64,000 nt of DNA from positions 1-64,000 of the forward strand of contig NZ_JNKF01000012.1 in NCBI RefSeq assembly GCF_000702825.1. The letters are read 5' to 3'. This DNA is from Prevotella sp. P6B1. Lineage in GTDB: Bacteria > Bacteroidota > Bacteroidia > Bacteroidales > Bacteroidaceae. Below are positions 1 to 7,684 of this stretch, piece after piece; the stretch's first letter is position 1, and every line of letters begins with the position of its first letter. The position numbers and the translations under genes are program-made. The notes under the pieces are model-generated. The model had not been told where the DNA came from. It did no database searches and worked only from the letters and a program-made list of their open reading frames with translations.

Positions 1-48
1 TTGAAATGCTCTTTTTAACTTGCTCATTGTTACATTTTGGTTTGCCAT
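1..48 (-). CDS. istA: IS21-type transposase IstA, N-terminal end only
   Basis: Only the first 16 codons are inside the window; the gene runs off the left edge. They read MANQNVTMSKLKRAFQ, which resembles the usual start of IS21-family IstA transposases in Bacteroidetes (MA.K...MSKLrq.L). A Bacteroidetes -7 element lies about 30 bases upstream, and a 23-bp tandem repeat follows, as expected for an IS21 end carrying several transposase binding sites. The catalytic DDE domain and the istB helper would be outside the window. The call rests on 16 residues plus context, so it is tentative. Confidence 0.45.
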   Translation of the reverse strand, partial: MANQNVTMSKLKRAFQ

Positions 49-78
49 ATCTCGCTAAAGGTTTTGTATTTCCTTCGG

Positions 79-86
79 CAAAGATA
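79..86 (-). promoter_or_regulatory. -7 promoter element for the leftmost gene
   Basis: The minus strand reads TATCTTTG, a perfect match to the Bacteroidetes -7 box TAnnTTTG, about 30 bases before the ATG of the partial IstA-like gene. No good TTTG is seen at the -33 spacing, so only the downstream half of the promoter is supported. Confidence 0.45.
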
Positions 87-124
87 GTAATTTAACTTCA
101 ATGGCAGAACCGAAATGAACTTTT

Positions 125-253
125 GGTACCGATTCGAGCGCTACAGCGGTACCGATTGGTGCGCTACGCTGGTACCGGTTGGAGTGCTATGGTGGTACCG
201 ATTGGTGCGCTACGGTGGTACCGATTCAAGCGCTACGATGGTACCGTTTCGCC
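125..253. repeat. 23-bp tandem repeat, about 5.6 copies
   Basis: Five consecutive 23-base units begin at 125, 148, 171, 194 and 217, followed by a partial unit at 240. Each begins GGTACC, so a KpnI site recurs every 23 bases, and continues roughly as GATTGGTGCGCTACGGT. The period is not a multiple of three, so the array does not encode a repeated peptide. It lies just upstream of the IstA-like start, so it may be the array of terminal binding sites of an IS21-type element. That role is inferred from position. Confidence 0.85.
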
Positions 254-590
254 GATATTATCAGTTTCTAAATTTCTTTTTCATTTTTGCTTCACTAATT
301 AATTGAGTTAAAAGTATTATTGTGTTTTGTATAACACTCCATTTCTTATTTTTAGTAAAGCCTTTCAAGGAACCTTTTTTATTTTGGGGTCTTGGGTTCG
401 AGCCCCAAACGGATCACAGCCCCATTTCTAGTTAGGCATACATGTCCCCTTTCATCTACCTAGTTTTTTAACGATAATCTTTAGAAAAACTTACAGCGCT
501 TGGCTATTCATAGTCAGGCTGTTCATACCGTGCCCTACTTAACCACAAAGAGGCATGCGCTCCTCGCACACACCTCTTCACCCCCAACTA
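254..590. other. Gene-free spacer at the left junction
   Basis: No convincing gene is seen. The stretch holds the probable outer end of the IS21-type element, whose exact boundary I could not fix, then a tRNA-like 3' fragment, then AT-rich spacer leading into the 33-bp repeat next to the four-helix-bundle gene. Confidence 0.6.
386..417 (+). other. tRNA 3'-end fragment, possible attachment-site scar
   Basis: The sequence forms a perfect T-arm: stem TTGGG, loop TTCGAGC, stem CCCAA. It is followed by ACGGATC, which would be the 3' half of an acceptor stem, and then AC. The matching 5' strand (GATCCGT), D-arm and anticodon arm are absent upstream, so this is not a functional tRNA. Such fragments are typically left when an integrative element recombines into the 3' end of a tRNA gene. 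From memory of Bacteroidales tRNAs a Lys-type origin is possible, but the isotype is not provable here. Confidence 0.55.
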
Positions 591-670
591 TTATCTATCA
601 TCTATTATCTCTTAACTAAATTATTATCTATCATCTATTATCTCTTAACTAAATTATCATCTATTATCTC
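591..670. repeat. 33-bp tandem repeat at the end of the four-helix-bundle gene
   Basis: Two identical 33-base units (591-623 and 624-656) are followed by a partial third copy that overlaps the last codons and stop of the four-helix-bundle gene. The unit is AT-rich (TTATCTATCATC, then TATTATCTC). The likely origin is tandem duplication of the gene's own 3' end by slippage. A related simple sequence lies just upstream of the same gene, around 1031-1060. Confidence 0.8.
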
Positions 671-1028
671 TCTCTCCGTTCTCTTTGGTTTTCTTTATTA
701 TCGCCGTCAACAGTTTCAGCAGTTCATCGTTATCAACCTTCAGCGAGTTGTACTCATCATCGGTAAAGTAGCCAGCAGAATGTATCACATCTAACCAATA
801 GTCCGTCTCACCAGCCTCTTTCAGTGCAATATTCAGTTTGCTTATAAAGTCCTTACGGCTTTGAGCATACAGTCCTTCTCGCACATTTGCTCCGATACTA
901 GTTCCACATCGCAGGATCTGTTTCGACATTACCGTCTCTTTCTTCTTATCATTCAGGTATCGATAGCATTTTGCAATTCTCTTTGCAAATGCCAAGCTTT
1001 TCTCCCCTACGATACTTTCCCGCGCCAT
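657..1028 (-). CDS. Four-helix bundle protein (S23/TIGR02436-like)
   Basis: The 123-residue protein has the usual length and pattern of the four-helix bundle family often annotated as 'S23 ribosomal protein', once found as an insert in 23S rRNA genes. The recognisable core is QILRCGTSIGANVREG, near residues 37-52, followed by an amphipathic helix with E-A-x-E-T-x-Y-W-L. The biochemical role is unknown; family members are common next to surface-polysaccharide genes in Bacteroidales. Here it precedes a degraded wbuC/WecA-like pair, so it may be a leftover of a polysaccharide locus. A truncated relative lies at 52518-52637. The stop codon overlaps a 33-bp tandem repeat. Confidence 0.85.
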   Translation of the reverse strand: MARESIVGEKSLAFAKRIAKCYRYLNDKKKETVMSKQILRCGTSIGANVREGLYAQSRKDFISKLNIALKEAGETDYWLDVIHSAGYFTDDEYNSLKVDNDELLKLLTAIIKKTKENGERDNR

Positions 1029-1077
1029 AACAACTATTATCTTTTATCTATTATCTATTAACTGATAGAATTCCATT

Positions 1078-1494
1078 TCACCTCGGTTCGAACACCTCAC
1101 TCCCATCCTCACCGTACTTTCCATCCTTCCCTTCGTATATCACCGAAGGCTCAATCACCTCTACCGTATGCCACACCCCTTTCGGCACCTGGCAGCCGTA
1201 GGCGCCATCCTCTGGGCACAGATGGATGCGCTCCGCCTCCTTCAACGTCACCTTGCCATCCGCCAGAGTCACCTCCTCATACAGCACCTCATCCAGTCTA
1301 CCCTTAATGAGGATTACGTTCTCATTACTCATCGGATGCCTATGGATAGCCACTTCCGTTCCTGGCAGCATCGCATTCAGCATACGCTGCGAGCCATCCT
1401 CTGCCGATGTCCTCAGGTCCAGGTTTGTCCTCAGCCGAGGATTCCCCTTCGCCGCTTCAAACAGCCTTTCCAGTAATTCTTGGTTAATCGTCAT
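1078..1494 (-). CDS. wbuC: WbuC-family cupin metalloprotein, copy 1
   Basis: The 138-residue protein matches the WbuC cupin-fold family of O-antigen and capsule loci. The metal-binding half-motif VAIHRHPMSNENVILIKG is intact, and an H-T-V-E-V-I-E-P stretch follows near the C-terminus. It is nearly identical to the protein at 26094-26510: the main changes are ERLFEAA/DKLFEEA near the start, TLADG/TSEDG in the middle, and the last five residues. The upstream DNA is also shared for about 35 bases and then diverges, so this is a recent segmental duplication. The family's enzymatic activity is not established. The neighbouring transferase gene is broken here, so this copy may no longer serve a pathway. 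Confidence 0.9.
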   Translation of the reverse strand: MTINQELLERLFEAAKGNPRLRTNLDLRTSAEDGSQRMLNAMLPGTEVAIHRHPMSNENVILIKGRLDEVLYEEVTLADGKVTLKEAERIHLCPEDGAYGCQVPKGVWHTVEVIEPSVIYEGKDGKYGEDGSEVFEPR

Positions 1495-1662
1495 TTTTGT
1501 AAAGTGTATAGTGGATAGTTTATTGTTTAAAGTCAGTTGAATCAGTTACAACCTCTTTACCCTTTTGGTAAGCAATTAGCTTACGGTAACCGAAAACCTC
1601 CATATTGTTTCAACTTTAAACTCAATAACTGACTTTAAACTTTCAACGCTAAACATTCAACT

Positions 1663-2128
1663 TTATTGCTTCTTCAGCGACGCCAGATACGACAAGTCCT
1701 CCGTCTGCACTATCAGCTTTCCAAGAGCGAAAAGCATGATAAAAGCTATTCCTATGCTCCCCACATCCCCTGCAAAGCACTTCGCTTTCCCTTTCGGGCG
1801 GAAGTTAAAAATGCAGAACACGAGCACCCCGATGATATCGCCAGAGCATAGCCCGCCGTGATGCCGTTGATACCATCCATAAAGTTGATGATATTCATAC
1901 CACCAACATATACGATGAGCGCAGCTACAATTATCAACCCCATCAACACATAACTCATCAACTGACTATCAACATTCAACCCTAAACTCTCAACTGAGAG
2001 ATTGTCGAATGGCTCGACCTTTCATTCGGCTTATCAATGATGTTGCACTTATCCGCAATGCGGAAATAAACCAGTTCTGCAACGACCAGAATCACTGCTA
2101 TAATTCCATATGTAATCCACATATTCAT
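1663..2128 (-). pseudogene. Degraded WecA/MraY-like phosphoglycosyltransferase
   Basis: This is a collapsed copy of the gene at 26574-27650. The start encodes MNMWITYGIIAVILVV and then the conserved DKCNIIDKPNERSSHSTI. The middle keeps NIINFMDGINGITAGYAL and a later piece around the K-CFAGDVGSIG region. Three internal stretches are missing relative to the intact copy: one after SSHSTI that removes the DD motif, one inside the second half, and one near the 3' end. The last deletion joins two copies of CGCCAGATAC that flank the lost segment in the intact gene. The frame is lost, so no working transferase can be made. Confidence 0.88.
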
Positions 2129-2132
2129 AATT

Positions 2133-2588
2133 TTATTTCTTTACATAATATCCACCTGTCTTCTTACTACCACGACGCTCTATCATATTCAATTCAAGAA
2201 GCACATTTATATGCTTAACAATGGTTCTGAATGGTTTGCCAAGGTCGTCCGCTATTTTGGTTGTATTATAACCCTCGTGAGCCTTTATAAACTCAAAGGT
2301 CTCTTTCTGGCTATCGTTTAATTGACCATTTAATTGACCATTTAATTGACCATTTAATCCGCCATTTACATCACCATTGCCTACCACTTGTCCTGTAGCA
2401 ACCTTCGCCTGCCTAATGGTAGCATACACCATAAACTCATTCTGCCTATACTCCGGTGCAGGCAATCCTGCCTCCGCCATCTCACGAAACATCCTGTCCA
2501 CACCCTCGCCAAACTCCTTCACCAACTTGTACGACCGCATATACAACGCAACCTTCGGGTTCCTCGAAAAATGCATCCATAAAATCAC
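2133..2588 (-). pseudogene. C-terminal fragment of an AlbA_2/RecG-like DNA-binding regulator
   Basis: The 151-residue reading frame begins at a GTG a few codons after an in-frame TAG, with no sensible N-terminus. The segment FSRNPKVALYMRSYKLVKEF, then GEGVDRMF, is typical of the C-terminal half of proteins annotated as 'ATP-dependent DNA helicase RecG-related' or AlbA_2 domain regulators, whose N-terminal domain is missing here. A winged-helix-like segment (TTKIADDLGKPFRTIVKHI) is near the C-terminus. Between them is a QLNG repeat encoded by a 12-bp tandem repeat at about 2316-2358. Probably a non-functional remnant, though a short DNA-binding product cannot be excluded. Confidence 0.7.
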
Positions 2589-2613
2589 CCATGCCTCATC
2601 ACACTACATACGC

Positions 2614-3543
2614 CTAATCAAACAGCCCATGAGCCTTTAACAATTTGACCGTTCTATCTTTTATAATATCATCATCACCAAGATTCCCCACTATCAAGGG
2701 CGAATCTATATGATGCGACTCATGCTTGTGCAGTACTTGGGTCTGACTAAAATTAGCATAGCAATACAAGCAATGATGCATACATGTGTTATATTCACCG
2801 ATGTCAATACTTTCCACACAGCCACATTCCTTTCGCTGGTTGGGGTCTTTCTTCACCTCCAGATGATAACCGACAATTTGCTCTATCAACTCTCGGTCAA
2901 CACAATGACCATGACTCACACCCTGTTTATCTAAATCAATGGTCTCAGCGCAACTCTGGATTTTCAAGTCCAAACCCTTACCTATTGCAGCAAACTCAGT
3001 CGCTATCCTACGCATTGTTGCCTCATCAGGTGCATACGCACCAGTGCCAGACATATTCCGCTCTGTTTTTTTATATAAATCAAGGAAACTGATGACGCAT
3101 CGCTGGGTATAGCCCTTCAATATGGAAGACAATTTCTCAAAATACAACAAATGATAGTCCGTATCTATTTCGTTTGTGAAAAAGATAGGGTCATAGCGCC
3201 AAACGACTCTCTCTGGCCCAATCTTGTCCGATAGCTTTTTAAAGACATCTATGATACCATTTTTCCTAGCTACTGCCGTTTCTATATTTTTTCCATAAGG
3301 GTTCAATGTAAACTGAAAATAGTAGTGATAATCCTTCAATTCATCCAGCTTACTCATCATCGGAGCGGGATTCTTTGTCCAGAACACAATACAGTCGGTA
3401 ACCTCTGGGCGAATATCTATCCTGCTCACTTGGTGATAGCTCATGGGATTACGTACGCAGGCATACCCTTCCCTTATCCTATTCAGAAACCATTCAGAAT
3501 AGAATGCCGGTACATCTGTTCTCCTGCTTACACTAAGTATCAT
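2614..3543 (-). CDS. DUF1848 family protein with a C-terminal Cx3Cx2C motif
   Basis: The 309-residue protein begins MILSVSRRTDVPAFYSEWF, the signature opening of DUF1848, and contains IVFWTKNP typical of the family. Near residues 240-265 is a cysteine cluster with C-G-C followed by CMHHCLYCYAN. The Cx3Cx2C spacing is that of radical-SAM [4Fe-4S] sites, although it sits at the C-terminus rather than near the N-terminus. No function is established for the family. It is the last gene of a nine-gene minus-strand run and starts nine bases after the preceding stop, so it is probably co-transcribed with the helicase and methyltransferase-like genes. Confidence 0.85.
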   Translation of the reverse strand: MILSVSRRTDVPAFYSEWFLNRIREGYACVRNPMSYHQVSRIDIRPEVTDCIVFWTKNPAPMMSKLDELKDYHYYFQFTLNPYGKNIETAVARKNGIIDVFKKLSDKIGPERVVWRYDPIFFTNEIDTDYHLLYFEKLSSILKGYTQRCVISFLDLYKKTERNMSGTGAYAPDEATMRRIATEFAAIGKGLDLKIQSCAETIDLDKQGVSHGHCVDRELIEQIVGYHLEVKKDPNQRKECGCVESIDIGEYNTCMHHCLYCYANFSQTQVLHKHESHHIDSPLIVGNLGDDDIIKDRTVKLLKAHGLFD

Positions 3544-3552
3544 AAACGATTA

Positions 3553-5640
3553 TTAAAAGACCTCACGAAGCTTTCTTTCTATCAATGCAACATCAACGTC
3601 TTTATATGTATTTCGTAGCCACGACCTTCTACCTGTAGCATTCTTGTTCCTATAGAAATAGTCGCAGAGTTTTGTGACCATCTCATGATACCCTAATTTA
3701 TTTTTGCCTGTGAACCACTTATAGTCTCTGTGAATCTGTTCTTTTATCCACTCTTCTTTTGGCAAGCATTCCACAATTACATCCCACGGGTCTGTGATAA
3801 CTCTTTCCTTTTCTTTAGTGGGTTCTTCCGTAAATGGCAACTGTCCGGGTGCTGTTCGCATTAAAGGCTGGAGAAGTATCTTTAATCCCTCCAGTTTTTT
3901 CTTGCCTATACCTTTTATCTTTCCGATTGCCTTCAAGTCGTTCTCATCAATAGTACCTCGCCCCTTCTCTACGATTGCAAGAATCTCTGCTTGCTGAGAA
4001 CTTGTTAGCTTTAATGGCGAATCTTTGAGCAATTCCTTTATTCGATTATCTTTTGAGCTTGTCTCAATAGTTCTCTTTGTAGATGGGCTCCATGCAGTAG
4101 TAGGCTTCTTTACCCTCTCCTCTTTCTGTAATACTTCCTGATAACTGTCTGCAACAGGTCTCTTGGGCACCTCTCGTCCTGTCATTACTTCGTATGCTCT
4201 TACATAGCAGTCTATTACCCGTTCTTGTTTGAGACCAAGCATGACTGGGAAAGTCTTGGGCATATCAACATAGCCTGTGCTAACACCCCAAAGGCCGAAT
4301 GCAAGTCCATAGTCCTCCACACCTGTCATCTGCATGTACTTATACATGTCATCAATAGTGTCACCTTTCAAAATGTAGATAGCAAGTGCCCTTAATGATT
4401 TATCATGAATCCAGTTGGGATCAAAAGGTTCTGAATAGGCAATGTTCCTTCTTAGACGATCCCAATATTCCTGGCACTCAGAACCTTCCCAAGTGATATC
4501 GGCTTCTTCATACACTTTCTTTACGAACTTGGTAGCATCATTAGCAGTTTCCAGTTTCTGCGTCCTGATGCGGTCTATCGACAACCATTCCGTATTATTC
4601 ATCATTTCGGCCAACACCCGTTCGTAAAGCCTCATACTTTCATCAGAGAAACCTGCCGTGTAACCATCTACACGTAGCATATCACTATCATCCAGTCTCT
4701 TCACTTCAGTATATTGTTTCAATATACCTTGAGTGTATTCTGTTATCTGGTTTTTATAGTCTGCCCAATCCCTACTTGTAGCATAATAAACATCAAAACG
4801 GGGATTGAGTCTGATTCCCTGCTCAGTGGCGAAAGTATCCATCGCCTGCCTCTGAACACCAAGCCTCTTTAACTGCTCCTCAAAGTTCTTGCCGTCTTTG
4901 ACTGATGTGAATGTTCCCAACACCAATTTTTCCCATCTCTGCTTAAGTTCTAATCGGTTGGGGTCATTGGCGTTGAATATCTTTTTCAGATTTTCTACAG
5001 TATCAACCATTTCCTTGGTGGGGTTTTTCATCCCTGCAAGTGCTGTTGCCAATCCATAGATATGTCGTTCGGCACGTAAAAGAATTGCCAGTTGGGGGGT
5101 GAGCGAACATGCCTTACCCAAATAATAGGCAAAGGCAAACCCCTTCAGACTATTCACCTTACGGTCTCTTAATATTTCCGTTGATAAATCGCTTATAGTA
5201 GATTCTGCCGCAAAGCCCGATGATGAAGGTGCTGGCCTAACATCAGATATAACGTCAAAAGCATAGCAGCCCCACATTTTATTAGCCAAGCTGCTTCGGC
5301 ATATGAATATAGTTTCCTTCGCATCATCCACCGACTTAAACAATATTCGGCAATTCCAAGGATAGAGTCTGAGAGTGCTGCTGACTGTATGCCCGCAACT
5401 CACACTATTACCAATCAACTGGCTATTGTCCTCAACTAAAAACTCAATATATGCGACATCCTCTTCTGAATCATCAACTTCCTCCGACAAATACAGTTCA
5501 TAGTCTGACGTATCATCATTGGCATGGTCAAACCTATTGTAACCATACCCTCGCCTCCCGTAGAAAGCCGCTGGTGATATACTCTCAGAAGAGAGAATAT
5601 TATCCAAATTCGAGCGTAAAACCTTAATATAATATTTCAT
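3553..5640 (-). CDS. Large protein of unknown function with a helix-hairpin-helix
   Basis: I do not recognise the family of this 695-residue protein. The N-terminal 150 residues contain the conserved-looking SPAAFYGRRGYGYNRF and an acidic stretch. The centre is helical and charged. Near residues 560-600, IGKIKGIGKKKLEGLKILL has the G-h-G-K pattern of a helix-hairpin-helix, which usually contacts the DNA backbone. No signal peptide or membrane segment is visible. It follows the SF1 helicase gene by two bases and is almost certainly translated with it, so a helicase partner acting on DNA is the most reasonable inference. Composition suggests a soluble cytoplasmic protein. Confidence 0.75.
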   Translation of the reverse strand: MKYYIKVLRSNLDNILSSESISPAAFYGRRGYGYNRFDHANDDTSDYELYLSEEVDDSEEDVAYIEFLVEDNSQLIGNSVSCGHTVSSTLRLYPWNCRILFKSVDDAKETIFICRSSLANKMWGCYAFDVISDVRPAPSSSGFAAESTISDLSTEILRDRKVNSLKGFAFAYYLGKACSLTPQLAILLRAERHIYGLATALAGMKNPTKEMVDTVENLKKIFNANDPNRLELKQRWEKLVLGTFTSVKDGKNFEEQLKRLGVQRQAMDTFATEQGIRLNPRFDVYYATSRDWADYKNQITEYTQGILKQYTEVKRLDDSDMLRVDGYTAGFSDESMRLYERVLAEMMNNTEWLSIDRIRTQKLETANDATKFVKKVYEEADITWEGSECQEYWDRLRRNIAYSEPFDPNWIHDKSLRALAIYILKGDTIDDMYKYMQMTGVEDYGLAFGLWGVSTGYVDMPKTFPVMLGLKQERVIDCYVRAYEVMTGREVPKRPVADSYQEVLQKEERVKKPTTAWSPSTKRTIETSSKDNRIKELLKDSPLKLTSSQQAEILAIVEKGRGTIDENDLKAIGKIKGIGKKKLEGLKILLQPLMRTAPGQLPFTEEPTKEKERVITDPWDVIVECLPKEEWIKEQIHRDYKWFTGKNKLGYHEMVTKLCDYFYRNKNATGRRSWLRNTYKDVDVALIERKLREVF

Positions 5641-5642
5641 TA

Positions 5643-6686
5643 CTAAATCTTGTCAAGTGTTGTCATCTGCTCATAACAATCAGAAGTCTCCGGTGGGAAG
5701 AATGCTGTATTTATATGACCAGTGTACCCTATATATAAACGATTCCAGGCGCGAGTTATTGCCACATAAAGTGTCTTTCTTCTCTGTTCCTCGAAAAGAT
5801 TCTCACAGAATGGGATAAACACATCGTTAAATTGTAATCCCTTAGCACTGGTCCATGTTAATATCTTCGGAGTTGGTGACTGGAAATCCAGTTCATTCAT
5901 GTCAGTTGTGTCACTGCTCATCTTTGCTTCCGAAGGCATACCGTGGGCATCAAGATATTCTTTCACATACTCCACGGAGATATGGCTGTAGGTATCATGA
6001 CTGTTAGCTGCGGTTTGTTTTGTATTCATTGGAACCAATATACCCACCCTCGTCAAGTTGCGGTTCCTGATGATATTAATCATGGCATCAAGTTGCTCAT
6101 TGATGTTGTTGCCTGTAAACAGTTGCGGTTTGGCACCTTCTCTTTCGCAATGAGTCACGAGGTCGTGTGTCTGCCCGACGTATTCTGCTAACACTGCATT
6201 TTGTTTGGTCAAACGATAATTCTTAAACAGTTCTATCGGATCAACACCAACCATTGCTGCTGTTTCTTCAACTGGTTGCACCTGAGTACGCCAACCGTAT
6301 ATTGACTGTTCGCTGTCGCCAAAGAAATAGCAATACCGGGCATTGTCTATAAAGGTCTGTATTTCTGCCCTACTGAAATCCTGACACTCGTCCACGAAAA
6401 TATAATCCACTGGCTGCGGTATCCAATCGGCATGATGGAAAACCTTTTGTTCATCTATGCCAAGAGCCAGGAAACCGTCTCGGAAGTATCGTTTCAAAGC
6501 CTTGGTATACACAATAAGGACAGCTCTTTTGTCATCACGAACTCTGCCCAGTTTGTGTAATGCAATCAACGACTTGCCCGTACCAGCCTTGCCTTTTACC
6601 GCAAGGTGGTCGTGGAACTTGTCTGTGATTATCTTTATCTGCAAGTTGTCAAGTCTAGCATAATCCACATAGAAATCTCCATCCAT
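5643..6686 (-). CDS. Compact UvrD/PcrA-like SF1 helicase
   Basis: At 347 residues this is half the size of UvrD but keeps the core motifs. They are Walker A GKAGTGKS (residues 32-39), Walker B DYIFVDECQD (94-103), motif III GDSEQSIYGWR (123-133), motif V LTWTSAKGLQFNDVF (276-290) and motif VI RKTLYVAITRAWNRLYIGY (303-321). The 1B and 2B subdomains appear to be missing or much reduced. Such minimal SF1 proteins may translocate on DNA or act as NTPases within a complex. The next gene starts two bases after its stop, and two methyltransferase-like genes lie just upstream. A role in anti-phage defence is inferred from context only. Confidence 0.88.
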   Translation of the reverse strand: MDGDFYVDYARLDNLQIKIITDKFHDHLAVKGKAGTGKSLIALHKLGRVRDDKRAVLIVYTKALKRYFRDGFLALGIDEQKVFHHADWIPQPVDYIFVDECQDFSRAEIQTFIDNARYCYFFGDSEQSIYGWRTQVQPVEETAAMVGVDPIELFKNYRLTKQNAVLAEYVGQTHDLVTHCEREGAKPQLFTGNNINEQLDAMINIIRNRNLTRVGILVPMNTKQTAANSHDTYSHISVEYVKEYLDAHGMPSEAKMSSDTTDMNELDFQSPTPKILTWTSAKGLQFNDVFIPFCENLFEEQRRKTLYVAITRAWNRLYIGYTGHINTAFFPPETSDCYEQMTTLDKI

Positions 6687-6693
6687 AGCCTAC

Positions 6694-7680
6694 TTATTTT
6701 GAATTGATATCAAATGCATCTTTCACGCCTTTACCGCCAATCATGGCACAATATTCATTATTATCGTTTACTCTATAGTAACTATCTTTAAGTGCTGGGC
6801 AGACAGCATCTGCAACCTCTTTATGTGCCACCATACAATATGACAACGACTCAGAAGTAAACACATTGCCATAGAATGTCTCTACAGGATAGCAACGGTT
6901 CTTGCAGTCAACACCTTTTGTGTGACATGGTATGGGCACAATGGCAGAGGCATCATCATGTGCTGCCAGAAAACTGCGTAACCCTTCTGTAAGGAAAACG
7001 GGCATATAGTCGTTCCGACCTTTCCATGTGGGTTTGATAGGAACATCCGATACCAACATGACACCCTTTCCATCTAAATGTGGATATAGCCCCTCCATGA
7101 ACTGTCCAATCGGGTTCTCACTAAAAATTCCCCTTGTACACAGTTCATTCACCATCTTCATGGAAACAATAACATCAAATCCTTTCAGGCAGCTACAAAA
7201 AAGATCAAAATCCTTTCTGTCCTTCATCGGTACAGGAGAATAGTCTGGGCTTGGAACTGTCTCAAACCGCTGCTGAACCGCTGGGTGCTCAACTATCTTC
7301 TTCAACATATCAACTGCATTGAAGTTTCCGTCGTAAGCCACTATGTCTAGAATCCTAATCCAAGGCAATTTCTCGGCTATCGCTCCCATCAGTCCCAACA
7401 AATCACCGCCAGTGCCACAACCAAAGGAAAGAAGTCTTAAGGTATCCCTATCCTTCATCATATTCTGGTACTCGGCATTCTCAAATAGGTTGCAGAAAAT
7501 ACAATACGACTCTGTATAGCTCCGAGGAAAGTAAGTACCAAGATACCGTTGGTTTTCTTTCTCTCCGGAGTTCAGGTTGTCACGTGCAGCAATCCTGTCA
7601 GGTTGGTAATAGCCGCCCAACGTCTCATATATGAAACTATGCAACCATTCCGGTAAGTTTTCAGTTGTATTCATAGACAT
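6694..7680 (-). CDS. Methyltransferase-like protein with C-terminal cysteines
   Basis: The first ATG is at 7680; a TTG one codon earlier is less likely. The protein (about 328 residues) has a Rossmann SAM-binding motif, LLSFGCGTGGDLLGL, near residues 83-97. Later DFDLFCSCLKGFDVIVSM resembles the acidic and strand-4 segments of class I methyltransferases. Four cysteines cluster near residues 255-270 (CHTKGVDCKNRC) and could bind metal. No target-specific motif such as NPPF is present, so it is not an obvious DNA adenine methyltransferase. It lies between a second methyltransferase-like gene and the SF1 helicase, with gaps of a few bases. Substrate unknown. Confidence 0.7.
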   Translation of the reverse strand: MSMNTTENLPEWLHSFIYETLGGYYQPDRIAARDNLNSGEKENQRYLGTYFPRSYTESYCIFCNLFENAEYQNMMKDRDTLRLLSFGCGTGGDLLGLMGAIAEKLPWIRILDIVAYDGNFNAVDMLKKIVEHPAVQQRFETVPSPDYSPVPMKDRKDFDLFCSCLKGFDVIVSMKMVNELCTRGIFSENPIGQFMEGLYPHLDGKGVMLVSDVPIKPTWKGRNDYMPVFLTEGLRSFLAAHDDASAIVPIPCHTKGVDCKNRCYPVETFYGNVFTSESLSYCMVAHKEVADAVCPALKDSYYRVNDNNEYCAMIGGKGVKDAFDINSK

Positions 7681-7684
7681 CAAT

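Noticed and set aside
115..306. Small protein encoded by the 23-bp repeat
   Set aside because: The period of 23 is not divisible by three, so the peptide does not repeat, and the array is better explained as DNA binding sites.
386..417. Complete tRNA gene
   Set aside because: Only the T-arm and acceptor 3' half are present; no D-arm, anticodon arm or acceptor 5' strand precedes them.
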